Source: Echinarachnius parma (lineage: Eukaryota; Echinodermata; Echinoidea; Clypeasteroida; Echinarachniidae). From it: 64,000 nucleotides of DNA. Shown one piece after another: positions 55,705 to 64,000 of the stretch (positions within the stretch are counted from its first letter, which is position 1; every line of letters begins with the position of its first letter). The notes under the pieces were generated by a model, which did not search any database, was not told the DNA's origin, and saw only the letters and a program-made list of their open reading frames with translations. The position numbers and the translations under genes were made by a program. Location: contig JBAMJV010008213.1 in NCBI GenBank assembly GCA_037951105.1, positions 62,001 through 126,000 on the forward strand, written 5' to 3'.

Positions 55705-56327
55705 AGGGGCCCTGCAACCCAAATGCATGTTGACTTCTGTTCATCTGTATTAGTGTACACATTCAATATTTGTAAACGGTTTGACCCAAATATGTTTTGT
55801 ATATTTTTAAACATTTTATAATTTATTTGTCTTCATGTTGCTAAGCCCCACCTCCTAAAAAACCCTCCAGAGCAAATTCTATTGTTGACCTGCAGTGACA
55901 TCATTTGTCAATCACTGGTCAGCTACCATGAGATTAACAAGAGATGAAAGTACAAAAAGAACATCCACACAAAAGCATGCCCTGCATACCTCCATGCAAT
56001 AGCTTAGACAGTGCTTTTCTTCTGACATAGCAACAGCTATTGTAATTGAAGTTGTGTGAGTTGGTATTCTATTCAACCGTGTGATGCTATTGTAATTAGG
56101 CTAATCACAATAGCATGGTAGCTGACCAGTGATTGACAAATGATGTCACTGCAGGTCAACAATAGAATTTGCTCTGGAGGGTGTTTTAGGAGCTGGGGCT
56201 TAGCAACATGAAGACAAATAAATGATAAAATGTTTAAAAATATACAAAACATATTTGGGTCAAACCGTTTACAAATATTGAATGTGTACACTAATACAGA
56301 TGAACAGAGGTCAACATTCATTTGGGT
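55705..56327. mobile_element. TTAA-type foldback element, right end lost
   Basis: TTAA at 55,701-55,704 precedes AGGGGCCCTGCAACCCAAAT. Arms of ~225 bp (55,705-55,935 and 56,115-56,329) share TGTTCATCTGTATTAGTGTA, GGTTTGACCCAAATATGTTT, AGCAAATTCTATTGTTGACC and TGACATCATTTGTCAATCAC. The right terminus stops at GGGTTGCAG where CAGGGCCCCT plus TTAA would be expected; the Gypsy LTR starts there. Confidence 0.82.
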
Positions 56328-57029
56328 TGCAGCAGCTCTTAATTTCTGAGTATGTTGGACATCGCCTTTAAGAGTTTGCCGAGGTCAGCACTCGTGTGTT
56401 AATTAGCATATTAAGCGTTGTGATGGCAACGGCGACCTTTGGAGCCAATTGGAGCTGAACACGCATCGCAGCGAGTTTCGCTGGTCGATAGATCGGAGGT
56501 TTTCTACCCACTCTTCTATATCTCATCGTCCGGTTAGCACGCAGAATTATCGTGACAGCCGGCGACTTTTGTTAGAACGTTCTACCCTAGAGTTCGGGCA
56601 GTAAAGCCAGCGGATTCCCGCTAGCGTCAGTTTAGCGAAGCGTACCTTTTCGTCTTCGCGTTTTAGTAACTTTACCCCTGAAAGTCCAGGGATTCTTTCG
56701 TTCTCCAAGGATTGGATTTTCATAGCTTTAGATTATTTCCGCTTGCGCTGACCGAGTTGGGTTAGTGCAATATTTATTAAGTTAGAATCGCGTTCTCCGA
56801 GCTAAGTAGCGACACGGTAGAAACGCGTTCATTATTGTGAGCGTCGAGTGAGCTGACTCTTCGAACCGCGTAAGCACAGGAAAGACACCTAGCGAGACGC
56901 CATTTTGTTTTGGAAGCGACCTCCCCGTTTACAACTTCACGGAGTTCTTCCAAGTCCAGAGTTCCTCAATTCCGAGTCTGACAGAGCTGTTGGTGAGTGG
57001 AAATTGTACAGTAACATTACATTTCTACA
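56328..57029 (+). repeat. 5' LTR
   Basis: 702 bp, same length as the 3' LTR. I saw one internal C/T difference (GAACACG versus GAATACG) and TGCAG instead of TGTAG at the start. Ends TTTCTACA, directly before the PBS. Confidence 0.93.
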
Positions 57030-57030
57030 T

Positions 57031-57040
57031 TGGTGACCCC
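57031..57040 (+). other. Primer-binding site TGGTGACCCC
   Basis: Complementary to the 3' end GGGGTCACCA of tRNA-Trp. It sits one base after the LTR. Confidence 0.85.
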
Positions 57041-57115
57041 AGTTTGTTTTATTCTGATAATTAGAGTTGTACCAACAGTTTTTAGAATTTCGGATTTGTG
57101 CTCGCGTGCAGCGGC

Positions 57116-58036
57116 ATGTCTGACGTAGAAGACACCGCCGCCGTTCCGGCGCAGGCAACCGCCCCGTCGCCTGCAGTCTTGGCCGCGGTTAGTTTGAAGC
57201 TCCCGCCTTATTATCCGGCCGACCCGGAGATCTGGTTCGCGCAGATTGAGGCCCAATTTCTGACCCGGGGTGTGACTAGTGAGGCGACCAAGTTTGCATA
57301 TGTGGTGTCCGGTTTGCAGCCTCAGTTCGCTCAGGAGATTCGGGACATCTTGATTTCGCCGCCTAAAGACCATCCATATGTGGTGTTGCGCACAGAGCTG
57401 ATCAAGCGGACGTCGGCTTCAGAGCAAGAAAGGCTTCAGCGGCTCCTTACACAGGAAGAGCTCGGTGACCGCAAACCTTCACAGTTTCTCCGCCGCATGG
57501 AGCAGCTGCTGGGTGGAAAAAAGCTTCCGGACTCCATCTTTAAACAGTTGTTTTTGCAAAGAATGCCGCATCATGTGCAGTCAATATTGGCTTCGAGTAG
57601 GGATACCATGTCGTTGGCTCAGTTGGCGGACATTGCTGATAAGATATGCGAGGTGGGTTCACCTTCACCAGCGGTTGCGAGCGTCACAGCGCCATCTACG
57701 CCTCCTCGCGGCCCCCAGCAGGCTTCCGCCAACTTCCAGCAGTTAGCCCAGCAGGTGCAGCACCTTACGCTACAAGTCCAGTCGTTGACTTCACAGCTTG
57801 GGCAGGACCGAGGTCGTCGACCATTGCGACCACCATCACCTGCCAATCAGCGTGATCGCCCGCGTTCTCGGTCGTACAGTCGACAGCAGGCCAACGGTTT
57901 GTGTTGGTATCACTGGAAACATGGTTCGCGGGCCAGGTCATGCATCGCTCCATGCGATTTTCCTTCGGAGGCTCCAGACAGTGATTTTCGCCCTGTTCCA
58001 CCTCGTGCGGGAAACGCGGGCGCCGGCAGCGTATAG
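57116..58036 (+). CDS. gag: Gypsy gag (CsRn1-type)
   Basis: ATG at 57,116, about 306 codons, intact. It starts [20 protein letters not shown]. The capsid-like part contains [20 protein letters not shown], a typical Gypsy gag motif, then [11 protein letters not shown] and [12 protein letters not shown] Gln-rich predicted coiled coil [14 protein letters not shown] is followed by an Arg/Ser/Pro stretch and [14 protein letters not shown] plus PC, the non-canonical CHCC nucleic-acid-binding motif of CsRn1. The product would form the virus-like particle. Its GC content is far above the LINE around it. It ends at 58,034-58,036, overlapping pol in the -1 frame. Confidence 0.88.
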   Translation: MSDVEDTAAVPAQATAPSPAVLAAVSLKLPPYYPADPEIWFAQIEAQFLTRGVTSEATKFAYVVSGLQPQFAQEIRDILISPPKDHPYVVLRTELIKRTSASEQERLQRLLTQEELGDRKPSQFLRRMEQLLGGKKLPDSIFKQLFLQRMPHHVQSILASSRDTMSLAQLADIADKICEVGSPSPAVASVTAPSTPPRGPQQASANFQQLAQQVQHLTLQVQSLTSQLGQDRGRRPLRPPSPANQRDRPRSRSYSRQQANGLCWYHWKHGSRARSCIAPCDFPSEAPDSDFRPVPPRAGNAGAGSV

Positions 58037-59510
58037 AGGCGGCGACGCTGCACGGCACCAGTAGCATTGAGAGTCGTTTGTTTTTTGTGCAGGACAAGAG
58101 CACGGGCACCAGATTTTTGGTGGACACAGGGGCAGAGGTGTCGGTGTATCCCCCTCGTCCTCAGGATCGCGGTCAGCGTCCGTCGGCTGGCAGTCCTTCT
58201 TTGCATGCAGCCAATTCGTCAATTATACGCACGTACGGGCAACGTTCGATTACACTGGATATTGGTTTACGGCGAACCTTCCGCTGGGTGTTCTACATTG
58301 CAGATGTCCAGCAGCTAATTTTGGGAGCGGACTTCTTGCGCAATTTTGGTCTGCTCGTGGATTTGGGGAGGAATCGATTGAGGGACACTACCACTACGCT
58401 AAGCATCGCCACTATCGCCACTTCTTTGTCCTCTATCGGCCCGGCTCTGCGGCCCAGCGTGGGTGATAGGTTTCACGCCATTCTTCGTGGTTATCCTTCC
58501 ATAACTAAGCCAGTGTACACAGACAGCGCGGTAAAGCATACCACCACGCATCACATCGTTACCAAAGGCCCGCCGGTAGCAGCACGTCCGCGGCGTTTGG
58601 CAGCTGATCGGCATTCGATCGCCCGAGCAGAGTTTGAGCACATGCAGGAACTGGGTATAATTCGGCCTTCAAGCAGTAATTGGTCATCTCCTCTGCATAT
58701 GGTGCCCAAGAAGACTCCAGGTGATTGGAGACCGTGTGGTGACTATCGTGCCCTGAACACCGCAACTGTTCCAGATCGGTACCCGATTCCACACCTGCAG
58801 GACTTTGCTTCGACGCTCCACGGGAAAAAGGTATTTTCCAAGCTTGACTTGGTGAGAGCGTACCACCAGATTCCTGTGGAACCTGCAGACATGCATAAGA
58901 CGGCGATCACTACGCCGTTTGGTTTGTTCGAATTTGTACGTATGCCGTTCGGTCTTCGCAATGCGGCGCAGACATTTCAGCGTTTCATAGACGAGGCCCT
59001 TCATGACCTGCCTTTCGTGTATGCATACATCGATGACTTGTTGGTTAGCAGTACTTCGTTGGACGAGCATGAGCAGCATCTCACCATGCTTTTCGAGCGG
59101 TTGGCAGCGTACGGCATAATCATCAATCCGGACAAGTGCGTGTTCGGGGCGTCATCGTTGACGTTCTTGGGTCATCACATCAGCGCGCAGGGCATCGCAC
59201 CTATGGACAGCAAGGTCCAGTCCATCAGGGAGTTCCCAGCGCCGACCTCCCTGCGGAAGCTGCGCGAGTTCCTGGGTTTGGTGAACTTTTACCGGCGTTT
59301 TCTTCCACACTGCGCTGATATCCTGCAACCCTTGACCGATCTACTCAAGAGTAGGAAGAAGAAGAACGAGTCCATCACCCTGGATGAGGTTGCGTTGGCT
59401 GCATTCAACCATGCTAAAGAGGTTCTGGCCCATGCTACGCTCCTGGCTCACCCTCGTCCTGGCGCACCGTTGTCTTTGATCGTTGATGCTTCTGACGTGG
59501 GAGTTGGGGG
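58033..59510 (+). pseudogene. pol: Gypsy pol: protease and reverse transcriptase
   Basis: The frame is open across the gag stop in -1 register (no ATG), so expression by -1 frameshifting is likely. The protease has [15 protein letters not shown] (catalytic DTG intact). RT motifs in order: [77 protein letters not shown] (YIDD) and FLGHHIS, then [15 protein letters not shown]. The frame breaks at a six-G run near 59,506, after DASDVGVGG at the start of RNase H. Confidence 0.88.
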
Positions 59511-59513
59511 GTT

Positions 59514-59992
59514 GTGCAGCAGCAGATTGACGGCGCATGGCAACCGTTGGCATTTTTCTCCAAGCGCCTGCAACCAGCAGAGACAAAGTACAGTGCTTTT
59601 GGCCGTGAACTTTTAGCTGCGTTTTTGGGCGTGAAGCATTTCTGCCATTTCCTGGAGGGCCGTACGTTTGCTATCTACACTGACCACAAGCCACTTACCT
59701 TTGCGCTGCACACCAAGCCTGATCGCCATTCACCGCGAGATCTTCGACATCTGGACTACATATCGCAGTTCACTAGTGATATTCGCCATGTTAGGGGGGC
59801 TGACAACGCAGCGGCGGATGCATTGTCGCGTTTCCATGTCGACGCATTACACACTTCAGCCACTATCGATTTTCGTCAGTTGGCCAGCGACCAGGAGGAC
59901 GACGCCGGCTGGGCCGAGATTCAGCAGTCTACTTCACTGTCGTTCCAGCAGGTGCCGCTCCCGTCTTCTGATGGACACATTTGGTGTGACGT
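59514..59992 (+). pseudogene. pol: Gypsy pol: RNase H and connection, shifted frame
   Basis: It continues the RNase H in another frame: [49 protein letters not shown] and RHVRGADNAAADALSR (all catalytic regions visible). The connector ends SSDGHIWCDVS, after which a deletion removes the next ~50-60 residues. Confidence 0.83.
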
Positions 59993-61086
59993 TTCGTCGT
60001 TGGGCTCGCTCATGCATCCCTTGTCAGCGTTCGAAGACTCATCGGCATGTAAGGGCGCCCCTTGGTTCGTACGCTACGCCTGACGCTCGGTTTGACCACA
60101 TACACATTGATCTCGTTGGACCTCTTCCACCGTCGAACGGGTATGGTTATCTTCTCACTTGCGTGGATCGTTTTTCGCGGTGGGCGGATGCCATTCCCGT
60201 GCGGGACATGACGGCGGAGACTGTCGAGCGAGCATTGGTGCACGCTTGGATCGCACGCCATGGTGTGCCTTCTACGATTACTACAGACAGAGGCAGGCAA
60301 TTCGAGTCGCAGCTGTTTCGCGAGCTTGCAGCACTGTTGGGAAGCACACGCACACGTACGACGGCTTATCACCCAGCGGCTAATGGCTTAGTGGAGCGTT
60401 TCCAACTCAAGGCAGCGCTTCGAGCTCAGCAGCAGCCAAACCGATGGTTCGAGTGTTTACCCATCGTTCTCCTTGGAATTCGTTCCACGGTAAAGGAGGA
60501 TTTGGGATGTACTCCGGCAGAGATGGTGTATGGAGCGACGCTTAGGCTGCCAGGACAGATGGTGGCGCCCTCTGCGCCAGAATTGGTACCTGATCCGACT
60601 AATTATGTGCACCGATTGCGGGATTACATGGCAGACGCCCACCCAGCGCAGGCACGGACACAGAACGTTTCTTCGCATGTGCCTGACGGACTTAAGGACT
60701 GTTCCCATGTTTTTGTTCGGTGCGATGCAGTGCGTCCTTCGCTTCAGCCACAGTACGACGGGCCTTACAAGGTGATGCGCAGGACTCCTAAGTATTTTGT
60801 GTTGGATGCCCGTGGGAAGGAAGATACATTTAGCATTGACCGCCTTAAGGTGGCCTTTCTGGCCCCTGCTGTTGGCGGCACTGTTCCAGATAGTACTCTT
60901 CGCGTAGCTGCAGATGCAACCACGACTGCTGCCCCGCCGCCGACCACGACGGCTGCCCCGCCGCCGACCACGACTGCTGCCCCGCCGCCGACCGCGACTG
61001 CTGCGACGGCGCCGCCAGAGCAAGCAACGAAGTCGGGTAGAAGGGTCCGTTTCCCTGCTAGGTTCGCGAGTTATGATACTGGTTGA
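59993..61086 (+). pseudogene. pol: Gypsy pol: integrase lacking its HHCC zinc finger
   Basis: After the deletion junction the frame gives RRWARSCIPCQRSKTHRHVR, the very end of the HHCC zinc finger (only CxxC left; the two His are gone). The core follows: DHIHIDLVGPLPP (first Asp), ITTDRGRQFES (second Asp) and YHPAANGLVERF (Glu). VERFQLKAALRA is a few residues shorter than the usual VERFHRQLKAALRA. The C-terminal part has VFVRCDAVRPSLQPQYDGPY, a GPY/F-like module, and a Thr/Ala/Pro tail with a three-fold TTTAAPPP repeat. It ends TAG-like at 61,086. Confidence 0.85.
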
Positions 61087-61136
61087 GGGGTATCTTTTGG
61101 CATCGATCGCTTCTTCGTTCGGGTCGTTCGCAATCT

Positions 61137-61149
61137 AGGAGGGGGCTAC
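61137..61149 (+). other. Polypurine tract
   Basis: AGGAGGGGGCTAC directly before the 3' LTR start at 61,150; the normal plus-strand primer. Confidence 0.8.
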
Positions 61150-61851
61150 TGTAGCAGCTCTTAATTTCTGAGTATGTTGGACATCGCCTTTAAGAGTTTG
61201 CCGAGGTCAGCACTCGTGTGTTAATTAGCATATTAAGCGTTGTGATGGCAACGGCGACCTTTGGAGCCAATTGGAGCTGAATACGCATCGCAGCGAGTTT
61301 CGCTGGTCGATAGATCGGAGGTTTTCTACCCACTCTTCTATATCTCATCGTCCGGTTAGCACGCAGAATTATCGTGACAGCCGGCGACTTTTGTTAGAAC
61401 GTTCTACCCTAGAGTTCGGGCAGTAAAGCCAGCGGATTCCCGCTAGCGTCAGTTTAGCGAAGCGTACCTTTTCGTCTTCGCGTTTTAGTAACTTTACCCC
61501 TGAAAGTCCAGGGATTCTTTCGTTCTCCAAGGATTGGATTTTCATAGCTTTAGATTATTTCCGCTTGCGCTGACCGAGTTGGGTTAGTGCAATATTTATT
61601 AAGTTAGAATCGCGTTCTCCGAGCTAAGTAGCGACACGGTAGAAACGCGTTCATTATTGTGAGCGTCGAGTGAGCTGACTCTTCGAACCGCGTAAGCACA
61701 GGAAAGACACCTAGCGAGACGCCATTTTGTTTTGGAAGCGACCTCCCCGTTTACAACTTCACGGAGTTCTTCCAAGTCCAGAGTTCCTCAATTCCGAGTC
61801 TGACAGAGCTGTTGGTGAGTGGAAATTGTACAGTAACATTACATTTCTACA
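61150..61851 (+). repeat. 3' LTR
   Basis: 702 bp, starts TGTAGCAGCTC and ends TTTCTACA. Followed directly by LINE sequence GTTCGTTCTAGAGC. Confidence 0.93.
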
Positions 61852-62889
61852 GTTCGTTCTAGAGCAGCTTGGTTTGAAGAAGGGGAGAATAATACTCAGT
61901 ATTTTGAACAATTGTTGAAAGTAAATAAGAGGAAAAGTGTCATTAGAGAAATGTATAAGGAAAATGGAGAAATTACGAGGGATAAAAATGACATTTTAAA
62001 AGAGATAGACATTTTATGAAAAATTATATTCTTTGATAAATGATAGTGGTCAAAATAATGGTTTATTTTTTGATGATATTTTAAAGTTAAGTGAACAGAA
62101 TAAAGAATCATGTGAAGGTAAAATGACGAAAGATGAGTGTTTTAAGGTTTTGAAAGAAATGAAATGGAATAAATCCCCTGGAAATGATGGGTTCACGGTG
62201 GAATTTTATGATACATTTTGGCCCTTATTAGGGGATTTGTTGGTAGAAGTATTGAATGAAACATTTGCAAGGGGGGGAATTGACGGTATCTCGAAAACAA
62301 GGGACTATAACATTGATAGAAAAAGAGGGAGAAGATGCGAAGCATATTAAAAATTATAGACCCATTACACTGTTAAATGTAGACTATAAAATATTATCGA
62401 AGGTTTTAGCAACTAGGATTAAAAAGGTTTTAAATGAAATAATTCATTATGATCAGGTGGGATATATAAAAGACAGAAATATTGGGGAAGCGGTTCGATT
62501 AATAGAGGATATATTATTTTATTCTAAACATTCATTGGATCAATGACAGGGGTTTCTGATTGCGGTAGATTTCGAAAAAGCTTTTGATTCTGTATCCCAT
62601 CAATATTTATTGAAAGTGCTAAAATTGTTCGGTTTTGGTGATTCGTTTTGTTCTTGGGTGAAGATATTATATAATGATATAAGTAGTTGTATTATGAATG
62701 GGGGTTATTCCACTGGTTATTTTGATATAGAAACGGGGGTCAGACAAGGTGATCCATTGTCGCCCTATTTGTTTTTGGTTGCAATAGAATTATTGGCATA
62801 TGAAGTAAGGAGGGACAAAATAATTAAAGGGATACATTTTGGGGAGCATGAAATAAGACAAGTATTGTATGCAGATGATATGACTTTTT
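61852..62889 (+). pseudogene. L1/Tx1-like LINE ORF2, reverse transcriptase part, cut at YADD
   Basis: It resumes the 54,627-55,703 protein: RSRAAWFEEGENNTQYFEQL. Frameshifts occur near 62,015 and 62,275, and there is a stop at 62,545. RT motifs: KSPGNDGFTVEFYDTFW, KNYRPITLLNVDYKILSKVL, DQVGYIKDRNIGEAVRLI, IAVDFEKAFDSVSHQYL, TGVRQGDPLSPYLFLVAIEL and QVLYADDMTF. Immediately after YADDMTF the sequence jumps to the 52,373 repeat, so the rest of the RT is missing. Confidence 0.87.
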
Positions 62890-64000
62890 AACTAATTATA
62901 TCAATATTTTGTATGTGAGAAAAGGGTATAAGTTGCTGAATGCTACATTTGAAAGCAAGCTCTTGTCATGCCCTAGACAGGACTAAACATGACTACAGGG
63001 TATCTAAAAATATCGGGCCACCAAACTTTGAAATATGAGTTTTTTACTGGCTCGACAGCAATTTTTGGTGGCCCCGGGCCATCGGGCCTATGCTAATTTC
63101 GAGCATTGCATGGGTAATTGGAATATAGAAGTGCAAATATATTCATATTTTTTGTATGTGTTTTTTTTTTTTTTTTGGCGCGCGTGTTATATACATGTTT
63201 GTCTCTTGGGGTATTCACATTCACTTAGGTAAAAGAACATACTTTTTATTATGATACATTTATTTTTAGTGAAAAACAATTAATATTGAACCTACTTAGT
63301 TATGAAAGTTTTATAAAAACAGTTTTGGAATGCTAGGGTGCAAAGAGCAGATAAATTGGGTTGATAAATTGATGCATTCTAAAAAAAAAAAAAATTAGGG
63401 AAGAGGGAGGGGGTTCTTCTTATTTATTTTTTGGAAAAGGACATAGTTGCATGGTGATGCATTTATTATAAGTAAAGGATAATATACGTTTTATACTGAT
63501 CCCTCTCTTTTTTTTTTTTTTTTTTTTTTTTTGAAAGTTGGAAATGACAGGGATATGATTACGCAAAATAATTTCTTATTTTCTATATAAAAATGTGATA
63601 TCGTAAAGTGGTTATCTTTATAATGTGCATGATGATATGTTAAAGTAATTTGTAGTAGAGAATTGAGGCAAAACTAATGACTTGTTTACGCACGATGATA
63701 ATCAGGCAAGCGGCGACTCTTTTGTTCTGGTACGCTCTTGTGTGAATATATAATAGCCTGTTATTATGCACAACATGTTTGTCCAATAGACCGTGTCCAA
63801 TAGACCGCTTCTGGTGGTGTGTGCGAATGATATGCGTGTGGCGTCGGAATCCCCGTCGGCGGGCTTAGCAGGGGTGACCATGTCCGGCAAGCTAGCTTGC
63901 CAGACTTGGTTACTATTGTTGGGCTTGACGACGGGGAGGCTGACGTCATGCGCGTGTTATTTGCATACATTACAGAGGCGGTCTATTTAGTTATTTTTTT
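62890..64000. repeat. Direct repeat, copy 2, continues past the window
   Basis: It repeats 52,373-53,486 at offset 10,517, including the right part of the CAATGCTCGAAATTA element and the 190-bp hairpin. It starts within AACTAATT, shared by both sides (microhomology ACTTTT(T/A)AACTAATT). Confidence 0.95.
63799..63987. repeat. Second copy of the ~190-bp hairpin element
   Basis: Copy of 53,279-53,470 inside the direct repeat; one visible change (GAATGATATG for GAATGGTATG). Confidence 0.7.

Larger units (their letters stand above)
56328..61851 (+). mobile_element. CsRn1-like Gypsy LTR retrotransposon, 5.5 kb
   Basis: Two 702-bp LTRs, PBS, gag, pol and PPT in standard order. The gag CHCC-type zinc motif ([14 protein letters not shown] then PC) and a PBS complementary to the tRNA-Trp 3' end are hallmarks of the CsRn1 clade. 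The LTRs are almost identical, so insertion is recent, but pol has a frameshift and an internal deletion. No target-site duplication is found. Confidence 0.88.

Noticed and set aside
57098-57115. Upstream GTG start for the Gypsy gag
   Set aside because: GTG is not a normal start in animals; the in-frame ATG at 57,116 fits better.

Overview
The window looks like one piece of a repeat-rich invertebrate animal nuclear genome. It is AT-rich and has spliced exons with GT/AG borders, an animal C-type lectin-like and PAN/apple-like secreted protein gene, L1/Tx1-type and RNaseH-bearing LINEs, a CsRn1-type Gypsy element, Tc1/mariner-type foldback elements, many TTAA-flanked MITEs and long (TG)n, (CA)n and (AAT)n tracts. 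This mix is typical of marine invertebrates. An echinoderm or similar deuterostome is my best guess, at low confidence, and nothing in the sequence fixes the species. No bacterial-style operon, CRISPR array, rRNA or tRNA gene was found.

Layout. 1-7,470: nested non-coding transposons, including a perfect-looking palindrome at the left edge, two elements that each carry a TTAA-MITE inside them, and small LINE debris. 7,473-11,923: the only convincing host gene, on the + strand. Three phase-1 exons encode a C-type lectin-like domain, a Thr/Pro mucin-like linker and a PAN/apple-like Cys-rich domain. Its introns hold a foldback element with a 514-bp tandem duplication and fragments of other MITEs. 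The signal-peptide exon was not found. 12,000-28,300: almost wall-to-wall MITEs and foldback elements plus microsatellites. 28,334-33,165: a large imperfect inverted repeat whose arms are arrays of about 160-bp units rich in YY1-like motifs. 35,480-40,863: a 5.4-kb element with inverted arms of about 1.3 kb. Its interior is a rearranged, tandemly duplicated coding relic of a PIN/FEN1-like TE protein, with one part inverted relative to the rest. 40,929-44,151: a decayed RNaseH-bearing LINE on the minus strand. 44,152-48,345: a minus-strand LTR-type relic with gag zinc knuckle and protease but no reverse transcriptase. 49,375-50,174 and 54,627-62,889: L1/Tx1-like LINE ORF1 and ORF2, the latter split by a TTAA-foldback element and by a 5.5-kb CsRn1-like Gypsy retrotransposon with two 702-bp LTRs. 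62,890-64,000 repeats 52,373-53,486 almost exactly, which implies a 10.5-kb tandem duplication running out of the window or an assembly artefact.

The main biological theme is recurrent insertion at TTAA. At least five small-element families, one of them with eight copies in this window, are flanked by TTAA and begin AGG(G). Several sit inside other elements, so relative ages can be read. Apart from the lectin-like gene, every coding segment belongs to a mobile element, and all of these except the Gypsy gag carry stops, frameshifts, deletions or rearrangements.
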